From contig NZ_CAMIIE010000001.1 in the NCBI RefSeq assembly GCF_946222605.1, positions 179,456 to 243,455 on the forward strand: DNA of 64,000 bases. Reading direction: 5' to 3'. Both the position numbers and the translations under genes were made by a program. The notes under the pieces are model-generated. The model did not search any database. It was not told where the DNA came from and saw only the letters and a list, made by a program, of their open reading frames with translations. This document shows, one piece after another, positions 1 to 9,265 of this stretch (positions are counted from its first letter, which is position 1; the number at the start of each line of letters is the position of its first letter). The DNA is from an uncultured Acidocella sp. GTDB lineage: Bacteria; Pseudomonadota; Alphaproteobacteria; Acetobacterales; Acetobacteraceae.

Positions 1-2
1 GT

Positions 3-911
3 TATAACAGACTCGAAGAGACAAAACAGGCAATTGCCTCGGCGCAGGCGCAGCGCGGGTGCAGCGCCCATATCTCGGTTTTGGACCAGGGCTCTTCTCC
101 TGATACGCTGCGTGCCCTTGTGCGGATGCTCTCAGGTGTCAATAACTGCGCATTATATGCGGTCGCGGAGAATATCGGCGTTGCCGCGGGTCGCAATCTT
201 CTGGCTTCGCTAGGCCACGGGCAGATACTCGTAGGGCTCGACAACGATGCCTGCTTTGCAGATCGGTTCGTCGTGGCCGGCGCCATGCGTGCCTTTAATC
301 GATTGCCTGAGCTTGGCGCATTGGGATTCGCAATATTGACGCCCGACGGGAAAGGGCCGGACTTATCGAGCTGGGGCTACGCGGACCGGCTGCTCGATCG
401 ATACCAATCGAAATTCGAAACAACCAGATTCGTCGGTGCCGGCTACGCGATCAGACGCTCAGCCTGGGCTTCGGTCGGAGGGTTTGACGAGAATTTCTTC
501 TTCACCTGGGAGGAGTATGATTTCTGCCTCTCCGCGATCAGCCGTGGATGGCGGATTATCTACGATGGCAGGCTGAAGGTTCTTCATGCGACGGCAGGTG
601 AAGCCAGGGTCGCATGGCGCGGAGAAAGGATGCGCCATTATGTGCGCAACCGCCTTATCATCGGCCGAAAATGGCACCAGCCCGTGTTGGCTCTGCTGTT
701 ATTCTGTTGTGCCTACGCGATGATTGCGGCCCGGCATGGCTGCCTCTCTGCGGCTTGGCAGGGAATGATTGAGGCGCGACATTTCCCCCTGTCATCGCAA
801 AGGCGCATATCGCCAGCGATGCACGCTTATTTGCGCCAGCACGAAGCACGGCATCGAGACTCGGTTTTTCACGGGCTTCATAAAAAGCTTTTCATCCGTT
901 TGCCGGCTTAG
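3..911 (+). CDS. Glycosyltransferase family 2 protein, 5' end cut by the window edge
   Basis: The frame is open from the first full codon at position 3, so the true start lies before the window. The visible 302 residues carry the later part of a GT-A fold glycosyltransferase. An Asp-containing stretch near the start (LVGLDNDACF) fits the metal-binding loop. A GAGYAIRRSAW segment followed by GGFDENFFFTWEEYDFCL is the usual acceptor region of rhamnosyl/GT2 enzymes. A hydrophobic stretch near the C-terminus (LALLLFCCAYAMIAA) may touch the membrane. The family transfers sugars from nucleotide donors onto polysaccharide or glycan acceptors. The actual sugar cannot be read from sequence. The 3' end overlaps the convergent xerD by 20 bases. 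Confidence 0.8.
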   Translation, partial: YNRLEETKQAIASAQAQRGCSAHISVLDQGSSPDTLRALVRMLSGVNNCALYAVAENIGVAAGRNLLASLGHGQILVGLDNDACFADRFVVAGAMRAFNRLPELGALGFAILTPDGKGPDLSSWGYADRLLDRYQSKFETTRFVGAGYAIRRSAWASVGGFDENFFFTWEEYDFCLSAISRGWRIIYDGRLKVLHATAGEARVAWRGERMRHYVRNRLIIGRKWHQPVLALLLFCCAYAMIAARHGCLSAAWQGMIEARHFPLSSQRRISPAMHAYLRQHEARHRDSVFHGLHKKLFIRLPA

Positions 912-1794
912 GCTTGGCCTCGGCAAGCGGATGATGCGCCTGCACCAATTTTTGCAGCCGCTCCGCCAGCACGTGCGTATAAATTTCCGTTGTGGCGATA
1001 TCGGCGTGGCCGAGGAGCTTTTGGACCGCGCGCAGATCGGCCCCTCGTGCCAATAGGTGCGAAGCAAATGAATGCCTGAGAACATGAGGCGACAGGCGTG
1101 CCGGGTCGAGACCGGCTTCTAAGGCGACCTGCTTCAGAAGCAAGGCAAAGCCTTGCCGGGTCATCGGTTTGCTGGCATCCCGCCCGGGAAATAAGTAGCG
1201 GGATTTGGCGCCGTTGAAGCTCTGCAGGGCAGAGGCGGCGCGTTGTGCAGGCTCGGAAACGGGCACAATACGTTCCTTTCCGCCTTTTCCTTTGACCAGC
1301 AGAATCGCTGTGTTCGGGTTGAACGCGCTGCGCTTCAGGTCCAGCATTTCGCTGATTCGAAGGCCCGTGGAGTACAGAATTTCCAATCCGGCATGTGCCT
1401 TCAAACCGGGCCCGCCATCCATATATTCGGCGGCGGCCAGCAACGCATCGACCTCGTTTTCGCTGAGATATTTGGGCAGGCTTTTCGGCCTCTTCGGCGT
1501 GGGCATCTCGCTTGCCGGATTGTCATTTCTCACCCCTTCTCGCAGCAGGAAGAGGTAGAATTGCCGTATCGTCGAGAGGCGCCGCGCCTGGGTTTTGGCG
1601 GCCATGCCTGACTGCGCGATGCTTTGCAGATACGCCGAAATGTCGGGGGCTTGTGCGGTAAGTAGCCCTTGTCGCGGGGTCAAAAAGCCAGAAAAGTCAA
1701 TAATATCAGATTGATAGGCATTCAATGTGTTTGGCGCGGCGCCGCGCTCTGCGGCAAGCATTTCCAGAAAGGCTTCGACTTGATCTTGCGCCAT
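892..1794 (-). CDS. xerD: Site-specific tyrosine recombinase, XerD type
   Basis: This 300-residue protein has the two-domain layout of XerC/XerD: an N-terminal SAM-like core-binding domain (about 1-90) and a C-terminal catalytic domain. The catalytic residues are visible: Arg in STGLRISEML, the HVLRHSF box, the His of LLGHADI and the nucleophilic Tyr in EIYTHV. XerC and XerD act at the dif site to resolve chromosome dimers at cell division. I call it XerD rather than XerC because of the N-terminal sequence style and because xerD commonly sits divergent to aroK/aroB in alphaproteobacteria, as it does here. It is a housekeeping recombinase, not an integrase of a mobile element, since no att sites or phage genes are nearby. 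Confidence 0.88.
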   Translation of the reverse strand: MAQDQVEAFLEMLAAERGAAPNTLNAYQSDIIDFSGFLTPRQGLLTAQAPDISAYLQSIAQSGMAAKTQARRLSTIRQFYLFLLREGVRNDNPASEMPTPKRPKSLPKYLSENEVDALLAAAEYMDGGPGLKAHAGLEILYSTGLRISEMLDLKRSAFNPNTAILLVKGKGGKERIVPVSEPAQRAASALQSFNGAKSRYLFPGRDASKPMTRQGFALLLKQVALEAGLDPARLSPHVLRHSFASHLLARGADLRAVQKLLGHADIATTEIYTHVLAERLQKLVQAHHPLAEAKPKPANG

Positions 1795-1842
1795 AATCTG
1801 CCCCTAACGCCGTTTGAACCAATGTGATAAGCGTCCACGCCG

Positions 1843-3501
1843 ATGTCACTCAATAGTCAAACTGCGCCTGACGAAAGCGCGTCTCCCACGATCCGAAGCA
1901 TCGTGTTGGTCGGCCTGATGGGAGCTGGCAAAACGGCCATTGGAAAGCGGCTTTCCGTATTGTTGAAGCTGCCGTTTTTTGACGCTGATGAAGAAATCGA
2001 ACGCGCTGCGGGGATGACGATCAGCGAGATTTTCAAAACCCATGGCGAGGCTTATTTTCGCGCCGGGGAAAAGCGGGTCATCAAGCGTTTATTGAGCCAA
2101 GGCCGGATCGTGCTGGCGACGGGCGGTGGCGCATTCATGGATGCCGAGACCAGAGCCACAATCCGTGAATATGCGGTTTCGGTCTGGCTTCGCTGTCCGA
2201 TTCCTGTGCTCGTCCAGCGCACCTCCGGGCGAACCCACCGGCCGCTTTTGAATGCGGGCAATCCCGCGGATATTTTGAGCAAGCTTTCCGCCGTGCGTAG
2301 CCCGGTCTATGCGTTGGCCGATATCATCGTTGATGGATCTGAGGACCCCCCCCAAGTGACCACTGCCAAAGTCGCCCAAGCGCTGGAACAACATCGTGCG
2401 GCTCGAAAAGTTAACGTAACGCTGTCTCAATCGAGTTATGAGGTCGTGATTGGAGACGGTTTGCTCGCGCGCGCCGGTGCGCTGATCACGCCTTTGCTGC
2501 CCCAGCCCCGCTGCATCATCGTCACGGATCAAACCGTCGCCGATCTGCATTTGGCAGGTTTGACGATGAGCCTGGACGAGGTGGGAATTGCCCATCAAGC
2601 CCTCATCGTGCCGCCAGGGGAGGCTTCAAAAAGTTTTTCATGTTGGCAGCGCCTGGTTGAAGACCTTTTGGCCGCGAAAATAGACCGCAGAACCACAATC
2701 ATTGCCCTGGGCGGCGGTGTTGTTGGGGATTTGGCTGGGTTTGCTGCGGCCGCCGTCATGCGGGGCGTTCCTTTCGTTCAGATCCCGACAACCTTGCTGT
2801 CCCAGGTCGATAGTTCGGTTGGCGGCAAGACCGGCATCAACTCCACGCACGGGAAAAATCTCGTCGGCGCCTTCTACCAACCTCTGGTGGTGCTGGCGGA
2901 TACCGGCATCCTGGACACGCTGCCGGTGCGCGAGCGCCGGGCCGGCTATGCGGAAATCGTAAAAACCGGCCTGATTGCCGACCCGGCATTCTATGAATGG
3001 TGCGAGGCCCATGCCGCGGCCCTATTGGCTGACGACAAGCAGGCTTTGGCGCAGGCGATTGAGTATGCCGTGCAATTCAAGGCGCGCGTCGTGGGCGACG
3101 ATGAGCGGGAAACCAAACCCAATGACGGTCGGGCGCTGCTCAATCTCGGTCACACCTTCGCGCATGCGTTTGAAGCCGAGACCGGCTATGGCGGCGAATT
3201 GCTGCATGGCGAGGCCGTTTCCATCGGGCTTGTCCTGGCCTCGCATCTCTCGGCTTTGCTGGGGCTGGCCCCTCAGGAGGATGCGCCGCGCATCGCGCAG
3301 CATTTGGCTGGAGTGGGGCTGCCCACCCGCATTCCCGGCCTATCTGCCGACAGGTTGTTGGCCCATATGAAGCTCGACAAGAAGAATCGCGACGGAAAAC
3401 TCCATTTCGTGCTGACTCGCGGCATTGGCCGCGCCTTTACGAGCGGAGACGTTCCTGAGGATGCCGTTCGCCTGGCGTTGATCGCCAACGGCGCCGTTTA
3501 G
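1843..3501 (+). CDS. aroKB: Bifunctional shikimate kinase / 3-dehydroquinate synthase (AroK-AroB fusion)
   Basis: A single 552-residue frame holds two shikimate-pathway enzymes. Residues about 18-175 are shikimate kinase, with a P-loop GLMGAGKTAIGKR and the conserved ATGGGAF segment. Residues about 190-545 are 3-dehydroquinate synthase, with ALGGGVVGDLAGF, the PTTLLSQVDSSVGGKTGIN region and the zinc-ligand stretch LNLGHTFAHAFE. AroB makes 3-dehydroquinate from DAHP (step 2) and AroK phosphorylates shikimate (step 5), so the fused steps are not consecutive. In most alphaproteobacteria these are two adjacent genes. Here no stop or start separates them and the linker is short. The gene is divergent from xerD. 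The start at 1843 gives a normal AroK N-terminus. Confidence 0.95.
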   Translation: MSLNSQTAPDESASPTIRSIVLVGLMGAGKTAIGKRLSVLLKLPFFDADEEIERAAGMTISEIFKTHGEAYFRAGEKRVIKRLLSQGRIVLATGGGAFMDAETRATIREYAVSVWLRCPIPVLVQRTSGRTHRPLLNAGNPADILSKLSAVRSPVYALADIIVDGSEDPPQVTTAKVAQALEQHRAARKVNVTLSQSSYEVVIGDGLLARAGALITPLLPQPRCIIVTDQTVADLHLAGLTMSLDEVGIAHQALIVPPGEASKSFSCWQRLVEDLLAAKIDRRTTIIALGGGVVGDLAGFAAAAVMRGVPFVQIPTTLLSQVDSSVGGKTGINSTHGKNLVGAFYQPLVVLADTGILDTLPVRERRAGYAEIVKTGLIADPAFYEWCEAHAAALLADDKQALAQAIEYAVQFKARVVGDDERETKPNDGRALLNLGHTFAHAFEAETGYGGELLHGEAVSIGLVLASHLSALLGLAPQEDAPRIAQHLAGVGLPTRIPGLSADRLLAHMKLDKKNRDGKLHFVLTRGIGRAFTSGDVPEDAVRLALIANGAV

Positions 3502-3517
3502 CTGGGGAAAAGCTCTC

Positions 3518-3544
3518 GGGGCCGACGTCATTCACGCCGGCCCC
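3518..3544. terminator. Hairpin between convergent aroKB and the transglycosylase gene
   Basis: Arms GGGGCCG (3518-3524) and CGGCCCC (3538-3544) pair perfectly around a 13-base loop, in the short gap between two convergent genes. There is no T-run, so it is only a weak terminator candidate. Confidence 0.35.
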
Positions 3545-3554
3545 CGGGGCTTGG

Positions 3555-4952
3555 TCAGGATTGCGCGTCCGGCGACAGGATCACGCATCCCGTTGGGCCG
3601 GTAGACAGCCGATTGCAGGCATTGACCGCTTCGTCATGATGCAGCCCCACGAAGCGGGCGCGATATTTCGTGCCATCGCCAGTGTGAATGGTCATGACCA
3701 TCGGCTGTGCTTTCATCAAAATCTGCGCGCCGGTCAACTCCGCCATGCCAAGCGCGGCCTTGGCGTTGGACGAGCTGTCATAAGCCCCGACTTGAATGCC
3801 CCAGCTATGCTTGCCTGAGTTGAAATCCACGGGCTGAGCCGGAAGGGTCGCCGCCATGGCGGAGGGGACCAACGAAAATCCATGCCGTGCCGGTGGGGGC
3901 GGCGGGGCTGGTAGCGGCTGGGTTGCGAATGCCACCTCTGTCCTGTGAATGACCGGGGCTGGTGGCGCCGGGGGCGGAACCGGCAAGGCGTTTGGCGAGT
4001 AGATCGACGACGTAGACGCGGATGCGACACGCACAGGGATTTGTGTCCGCTGAGGCGCTGGGGCCGGAATGGCCTGGGGGCGGGCTTCCAAGGGCGGAAC
4101 GGCCTGAGTTTGAATCTGCGCCGTCTGTACAGGCGCCGGCATGATGGACGAGATGGGAATTGAAACAGGCGCAGGTGAATCGTCTTCAGCCCCAGCGCGG
4201 GGGGCGAGCGAGGCGACCTCAACCGGCGCGGACAACTGCGATGCTGTGGGCGCTACCGGTGTAAACCCGTCTGGCAGAATGCCGCCACCGCGTCCCATCG
4301 GTTCTGTGTTCAAGGCAAGTTCATCAGCCGCGGATCTGCGACGAGGGTAATAACCGCCAATATTTGGAGCGATCATAGCCACATAGTTGATCGTCTCGCT
4401 GGGAAGAGGGTGATGATAATTGATGAACGAGTCCAGTCGCCCCGGACCGGCATTATATGCTGCCAAAAATCCGGGCGAGCCGTAGATTTGATACATCTCA
4501 TGGATATAGGCAGCGCCCGCCATGATGTTGTCGTAGGGGTTAAACGGGTCGTTTCCCAAACCGTAGCGGTCAGCCATCTCCTGGTAGGTTCCAGGCTCCA
4601 GCTGCATAAGGCCCATTGCCCCGGCAGACGAGACGATCAGATGGCCGCCGCTATATTCGTGCCCGCCTGATTCAACGCGCATGACTTGGCGGATCCACAT
4701 TGCGGGTACATCGAAATGCGCTGCCGCGTCTTTAATGTAAGGCCCCCATGGATCGCTTGGTGGGCCCGGTGGATTATAATTATGGGCAGCGTGTGAAAGA
4801 TAGTAAGACGTGGATTCAGCGGCAGTGCGGCTGTTATGGCCACCCGCGCAGGCCGAAAGCACAGCCAAGCTGCTGCATCCTGCAACCAGCCCAGGTCTGA
4901 ATTTCGCAGCTTTCCGAGTGAAGCTGACTGCCAGCTTTCCGATAGCCCCCAA
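3555..4952 (-). CDS. Lytic transglycosylase (SLT) lipoprotein with C-terminal SPOR-like domain
   Basis: The 465-residue protein starts with a lipoprotein signal whose lipobox is LSAC, Cys about residue 35. The soluble lytic transglycosylase domain follows at about 72-190. It has catalytic Glu94 in VMRVESGG, then SAGAMGLMQLEP and the AAYNAGPGRLDSF motif typical of family 1 lytic transglycosylases. A long Pro/Ala-rich linker (about 230-380) leads to a C-terminal SPOR-like domain (about 385-460, starting HSWGIQVGAYDS), which in other proteins binds denuded peptidoglycan at the septum. The predicted job is cleavage of glycan strands in the periplasm, probably at division sites. It is convergent with aroKB and divergent from the small lipoprotein gene. 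Confidence 0.88.
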   Translation of the reverse strand: MGAIGKLAVSFTRKAAKFRPGLVAGCSSLAVLSACAGGHNSRTAAESTSYYLSHAAHNYNPPGPPSDPWGPYIKDAAAHFDVPAMWIRQVMRVESGGHEYSGGHLIVSSAGAMGLMQLEPGTYQEMADRYGLGNDPFNPYDNIMAGAAYIHEMYQIYGSPGFLAAYNAGPGRLDSFINYHHPLPSETINYVAMIAPNIGGYYPRRRSAADELALNTEPMGRGGGILPDGFTPVAPTASQLSAPVEVASLAPRAGAEDDSPAPVSIPISSIMPAPVQTAQIQTQAVPPLEARPQAIPAPAPQRTQIPVRVASASTSSIYSPNALPVPPPAPPAPVIHRTEVAFATQPLPAPPPPPARHGFSLVPSAMAATLPAQPVDFNSGKHSWGIQVGAYDSSSNAKAALGMAELTGAQILMKAQPMVMTIHTGDGTKYRARFVGLHHDEAVNACNRLSTGPTGCVILSPDAQS

Positions 4953-5116
4953 GATCTAAGCCTCCACGCAATTTATTGGCCACCACTTAAACTATTTAGC
5001 TCAATGATGGCTTAAACAAGGCGCTATAACCTCTTAAACGAGCTGGAAACTCGCGGCAAGAAAAACCTCGCATCCTGTCGCTATCGGTTGTCAGGGCCAC
5101 ATGCTAGCAACCAACT

Positions 5117-5467
5117 ATGGATCGTGCCTGGTTTTCATTGATCATATTATCCGGTTGCCTGGCTGGCTGCGCCAGCTCCGTGCCGTCATCCTTACCCCAA
5201 ACTGCGTCTCGCTCCGACGCCGCTTTGCGGGGTAAAATTCTGGTTGTGCGCCAAGTCTCTGGCGGACAGGCCCTAGGGGCGGTGATGCAGGCGTTGGGGC
5301 AGGGGGATGTTGCCTCGTCCTCATCGGCTAACGAGATCATCATTCAGTTGCCCGACGGCTCGGTGAAAACGCTAATCCCCTCGCCATCCTCTCCACCGCA
5401 AAGGTTTTTCGTTGGCGAAGAGGTTTCCATAGATGACACGCCAGAGCTACAGCTCGCGGCGCATTAG
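5117..5467 (+). CDS. Small putative lipoprotein of unknown function
   Basis: The 116-residue product begins with a short hydrophobic signal and a good lipobox (LAGC, Cys about residue 18). The mature part has no family that I recognise. It contains a stretch EIIIQLPDGSVKTLIPSPS that reads like a small beta-rich domain, as in outer-membrane or periplasmic SH3-like lipoproteins, but that is only an impression. It stands alone between the divergent transglycosylase gene and the convergent chemoreceptor gene. Codon use resembles its neighbours, so I take it as a real gene. Confidence 0.6.
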   Translation: MDRAWFSLIILSGCLAGCASSVPSSLPQTASRSDAALRGKILVVRQVSGGQALGAVMQALGQGDVASSSSANEIIIQLPDGSVKTLIPSPSSPPQRFFVGEEVSIDDTPELQLAAH

Positions 5468-5588
5468 GGGAAAGCCTAGAGTCTCTTTCTATTTTTGGCG
5501 GCCTTGCGGATGTTTCATACGGTAAGCCCGGCACATAGGGCACCGGGAAGGCGGCATCTGAAGCGGGCGGGTGCGTCATGCGGCAATG

Positions 5589-7316
5589 TTATCTGGCGGT
5601 TTCCAAGGTTGTGCTGGCGTGCAAGGCGGCCGGCCTGCGGGCCGCTTGTTTCGGAGCGGATGCTGGCCCGGCTTTGCCGGTGTTGAAGCGCGCCAGCTGC
5701 GCTGCGATGCCCTGCGCGGCTTTCTCCAGATTTTGACTTGCCGCCGCCGCTTCCTGGGCCATCGCCGCATTGGCCTGAGTCATGCGGTCCATCTCGCCGA
5801 TGCTGCTATTGATCTGGCCCAGCCCCGTTGATTGCTCCTGGGCGCTAGCGGCGGTTTCACCGATGCTTCTGTTGATGCCGTCGACATGACCCGAGATCCG
5901 CTCCAGAGATTTCCGCGCCTCGGCCACAGCATTCACGCCCGCGCCGACGATCCCTCCCGCCTCGCCAATCAGTGACTTGATCTCTTTTGCGGCATCGGCG
6001 GAGCGCTGCGCCAGGGCGCGTACCTCGGTGGCCACAACGGCAAAGCCGCGCCCGGCATCGCCGGCCCGGGCGGCCTCCACCCCTGCATTCAGCGCCAGCA
6101 GATTGGTCTGAAACGCGATTTCGTCGATGACGCCGATGATATTGGCGATTTTCGTGAAGCTTTCGTCGATTTTGCCCATCGTTTGCACGGCTTCGCCGGC
6201 CACTTGGCCGGAATTTGCCGTGTCGTCCCTGGCCTTGCCCGCCATGTCGCGCATGTCGGCGGCGTTCCCCGCGGATTTGCGGACGGTGACGGTGATCTCC
6301 TCCAGCGCGGCGGCGGTTTCCTCGAGGCTGGCGGCCTGCTGCTCGGTGCGCTGGGAGAGTTGCGCAGCGGACTGGCTGACCGTCGTCGCGTTGTCCAGGA
6401 TGATTTCGGCCGCGCTGGCGACCTCGTTCATCGTTTTGCGCATCGTCGCCAGGGCGTTGTTGAAATCCACCCGCAACGTGTCGAGAGAGGGTAGCAGCTT
6501 TTGGTTGACCTCGGCGGTCAGATCGCCTCGCGCCAGGGCGGCGAGGCCAACTCCCATCTCCCGAACATTCTCCATGCGCACGGTGAGGTCAGTGGCGAGT
6601 TTCACAATTCTGGCAATTTTGCCGGTATTATCGAAAACCGGATTATAGCTTGCCTGCAACCAGACAATGCGCCCGCCCTTGCCAACCCGTTTATACTCGC
6701 CGGAGACAAACTCTCCCTTTCTCAGCCTTTCCCAGAATTTTTCATAATCCTGGCTGGCGGCATAGGCGGCGTCCACAAACATGCGGTGGTGCCGGCCTTG
6801 GATCTCGTCCAACCGATAGCCGATCGCGGCAAGAAAATTCTCGTTCGCCTCGATGATAGTGCCGTCCGGCCGGAAGCTGATCACCGCCTGGGAGCGGTCC
6901 AGCGCTTCGAGCAAGTTTTTATCCGCGTAGGCCTGCTCGTGACTCGCGGTTGTGTCCAGCGCCAGTTTGATCACCCGTGTGACCTTGCCACGGCGCCCAC
7001 AGATGGGCGCATAGGAGGCTTGCAGCCATAAATCCCGCCCATCCTTGCGGCGTCGGTGAAACTCCCCGGTGTGGGGCTGGCCCGCCGCCAGGCTGGCCCA
7101 GAAGCCGCGATAGGCGGCGGAGGCGGCTTCCTCCGGCGTCACCAGAATCCGATGCGCCTGGCCGACCAAGTCGGTGCGGCTATAGCCGACAGCGTGCAGA
7201 AACGCGTCATTCGCGTCGAGGATCGTGCCATCCGGCGCGAATTCGATCACCGCGTAGGATTTGGAGAGCCCCTCCATCGCGGCGGCCGCGCGCAGCATCT
7301 GAAGCGGTGTTTTCAT
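5589..7316 (-). CDS. Soluble methyl-accepting chemotaxis protein with two PAS domains
   Basis: This 575-residue protein has two tandem PAS domains (about 20-120 and 140-245). Each has the FxPDGTI and YxPxxxxxGKxxRxxKLAxD pattern seen in Aer-like and PAS-heme receptors. A short HAMP-like segment (about 250-300, LAALARGDLTAEV) leads to the signalling domain. The kinase-coupling hairpin is intact (IDEIAFQTNLLALNAGVEAA followed by GDAGRGFAVVATEVRALAQRS). There is no signal peptide or transmembrane segment, so it should sense a cytoplasmic cue such as redox state, oxygen or a small ligand. No CheA/CheW/CheY gene is in the window, so it must couple to machinery encoded elsewhere. The C-terminus lacks an obvious CheR-docking pentapeptide. 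Confidence 0.92.
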   Translation of the reverse strand: MKTPLQMLRAAAAMEGLSKSYAVIEFAPDGTILDANDAFLHAVGYSRTDLVGQAHRILVTPEEAASAAYRGFWASLAAGQPHTGEFHRRRKDGRDLWLQASYAPICGRRGKVTRVIKLALDTTASHEQAYADKNLLEALDRSQAVISFRPDGTIIEANENFLAAIGYRLDEIQGRHHRMFVDAAYAASQDYEKFWERLRKGEFVSGEYKRVGKGGRIVWLQASYNPVFDNTGKIARIVKLATDLTVRMENVREMGVGLAALARGDLTAEVNQKLLPSLDTLRVDFNNALATMRKTMNEVASAAEIILDNATTVSQSAAQLSQRTEQQAASLEETAAALEEITVTVRKSAGNAADMRDMAGKARDDTANSGQVAGEAVQTMGKIDESFTKIANIIGVIDEIAFQTNLLALNAGVEAARAGDAGRGFAVVATEVRALAQRSADAAKEIKSLIGEAGGIVGAGVNAVAEARKSLERISGHVDGINRSIGETAASAQEQSTGLGQINSSIGEMDRMTQANAAMAQEAAAASQNLEKAAQGIAAQLARFNTGKAGPASAPKQAARRPAALHASTTLETAR

Positions 7317-7390
7317 CGGTATTCAGGCGCCTTTGGGTTGTTTTGACGCTGCGGCTTATCAACCGAATTCATTAAGAAAGTTTTATATTA

Positions 7391-7425
7391 AAAAACAAAA
7401 AAACCCGGCAGCTTGCGCTGCCGGG
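7391..7425 (-). terminator. Rho-independent terminator of rpsA
   Basis: On the minus strand a perfect 9-base-pair stem (7404-7412 with 7417-7425, 4-base loop) is followed by a U-rich tail, seen as the A-run at 7391-7403 of the plus strand. It lies 28 bases after the rpsA stop codon. Confidence 0.9.
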
Positions 7426-7452
7426 TCGTATCCAGTGCCGCTTCGGGCTGAA

Positions 7453-9186
7453 TTAGTCTTCGGTCTGCTGGTTGCGGCGACGGATCGCCGCACCCAGAAT
7501 ATCACCCAGCGAGGCGCCGGAATCGGAGGAGCCATATTCCGCGATCGCGGTCTTGTCCTCGTCGATCTCCTTGCCCTTGATGGTCAGCTGCAGCTTGCGG
7601 GCCGCGCGGTCCACCGCGGTGATCTTGGCATCGACCTTGTCGCCGACAGCAAAGCGCTCGGGGCGCTGCTCACCCTTGTCGCGCGCCAGCTCGGCGCGGC
7701 GGATGAAGCCGGTCAGCACGTCGTCCACCTTCACTTCGATGCCGTTACTCTGCACGGCGGTCACGGTGCAGGTGACGATCTGGTTCTTGTGGATGCGATC
7801 CAGCACGCCAGCGGCCGGGTCGACCTCAAGCTGCTTGATGCCGAGCGAGATGCGCTCCTTCTCGACGTCCACGTCAAGCACCTTGGCCTTGACGATTTCG
7901 CCCTTGCCGAACTTGGCAATGGCGGCCTCGCCGGTCTCTTCCCAGGAGAGGTCGGACATGTGGATCATGCCGTCGATCTCCGGGCCGACCGCGATGAACA
8001 GGCCGAACTCGGTGATGTTGCGGATTTCGCCCTCGACGACGGACCCGATCGGGTGCTCGTCCTGGAACTCTTCCCACGGGTTGCGCTGCACCTGCTTCAG
8101 GCCCAGCGAGATGCGGCGCTTGGAAGCGTCCACATCCAGCACGACCACTTCCACTTCCTGCGAGGTGGAGACGATCTTGCCCGGGTGTGCGTTCTTCTTG
8201 GTCCAGGACATCTCGGAGACGTGCACGAGACCTTCCACGCCCGGCTCCAGCTCCACGAAGGCGCCGTAATCGGTGATGTTGGTCACGCGGCCGGTGACCT
8301 TGATGCCAGGCGGGTACTTGACGTCCACACCTTCCCACGGATCCGCCTCGAGCTGCTTCATGCCCAGCGAGATGCGCTGAGTGTCGGCATTGAAGCGGAT
8401 CACCTGCACCTTGACCGGCTGGCCAATGGTCAGCGCTTCGGCCGGGTGGTTGATGCGCTTCCAGGCAATGTCGGTCACGTGCAGCAGGCCGTCGACGCCG
8501 CCCAGGTCCACGAATGCACCATAATCGGTGATGTTCTTGACCACGCCGTCGAGGATCTGGCCTTCCTTGAGGCCGGTGATCAGCTCGGAGCGCTGCTCCG
8601 CACGGGTCTCTTCAAGGACCGCGCGGCGGGAGACGACGATGTTGCCGCGCTGGCGGTCCATCTTCAGGATCTGGAAGGGCTGGGCCACACCCATCAGCGG
8701 GCCGACATCGCGGACCGGACGGATATCGACCTGGGAGCCGGGCAGGAATGCCGTGGCGCCGCCGAGATCGACGGTGAAGCCGCCCTTGACGCGGCCATGG
8801 ATGACGCCGTTGACGCGGGTCTGGACCTCGAACGCCTTCTCAAGCTGGGTCCAGCTCTCTTCGCGGCGGGCCTTCTCACGGGACAGCACCATGGCGCCGT
8901 CCTTGTCTTCATAACGCTCGATGAAGAGGTCATAGACGTCGCCGGGGTTCACTTCCGGCTTGGCGCCGACCGGGGCGAATTCGCGCAGTGGCACGCGGCC
9001 TTCGGACTTCAGGCCGACATCGACGATCACGTAATCGTCATCGATGCGCAGCACGCGGCCGGAGATAACAGAACCTTCGAAACCGGCATTGCCGCCGAGG
9101 GAGGCGTCCAGGAGGGCGGCGAAATCATCGGCGCCGGTATAGGCCGGGGCGTCGGAATGACGCAGGGCAGTGGAGGAAGAAGCCAT
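7453..9186 (-). CDS. rpsA: 30S ribosomal protein S1
   Basis: The 577-residue protein is built from six S1 RNA-binding repeats. Repeats 3-6 are easily seen by their recurring ITDYGAFVDLG / ITEFGLFIAVG cores and KRISLGLKQ-type ends. S1 binds mRNA and helps the 30S subunit to engage leaders with weak Shine-Dalgarno sequences. I set the start at 9186 (MASSSTALRH), because the open frame further upstream has no S1-like sequence and the family normally begins a few residues before the DDFAALL segment. An AAGGA lies 13 bases upstream of this ATG. The gene is divergent from bamD, and no cmk is adjacent, unlike the common cmk-rpsA order. Confidence 0.97.
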   Translation of the reverse strand: MASSSTALRHSDAPAYTGADDFAALLDASLGGNAGFEGSVISGRVLRIDDDYVIVDVGLKSEGRVPLREFAPVGAKPEVNPGDVYDLFIERYEDKDGAMVLSREKARREESWTQLEKAFEVQTRVNGVIHGRVKGGFTVDLGGATAFLPGSQVDIRPVRDVGPLMGVAQPFQILKMDRQRGNIVVSRRAVLEETRAEQRSELITGLKEGQILDGVVKNITDYGAFVDLGGVDGLLHVTDIAWKRINHPAEALTIGQPVKVQVIRFNADTQRISLGMKQLEADPWEGVDVKYPPGIKVTGRVTNITDYGAFVELEPGVEGLVHVSEMSWTKKNAHPGKIVSTSQEVEVVVLDVDASKRRISLGLKQVQRNPWEEFQDEHPIGSVVEGEIRNITEFGLFIAVGPEIDGMIHMSDLSWEETGEAAIAKFGKGEIVKAKVLDVDVEKERISLGIKQLEVDPAAGVLDRIHKNQIVTCTVTAVQSNGIEVKVDDVLTGFIRRAELARDKGEQRPERFAVGDKVDAKITAVDRAARKLQLTIKGKEIDEDKTAIAEYGSSDSGASLGDILGAAIRRRNQQTED

Positions 9187-9265
9187 GTGGCTATATATGT
9201 CCTTGAAACAGGCTGAATTTTCAGCCCGAGACGGGTATGCGCGGCCAGAAACTGGCAACGACTAA

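Noticed and set aside
892..1794. XerD-like recombinase as an integron or phage integrase
   Set aside because: Sequence and position next to aroK/aroB fit the housekeeping XerD; no attachment sites, cassettes or phage genes are nearby.
7333..9216. A 627-residue open frame antisense to rpsA
   Set aside because: It mirrors rpsA codon structure, is repetitive in His/Asp/Gly only because the S1 repeats are, and matches no family; it is a shadow of a high-GC gene.
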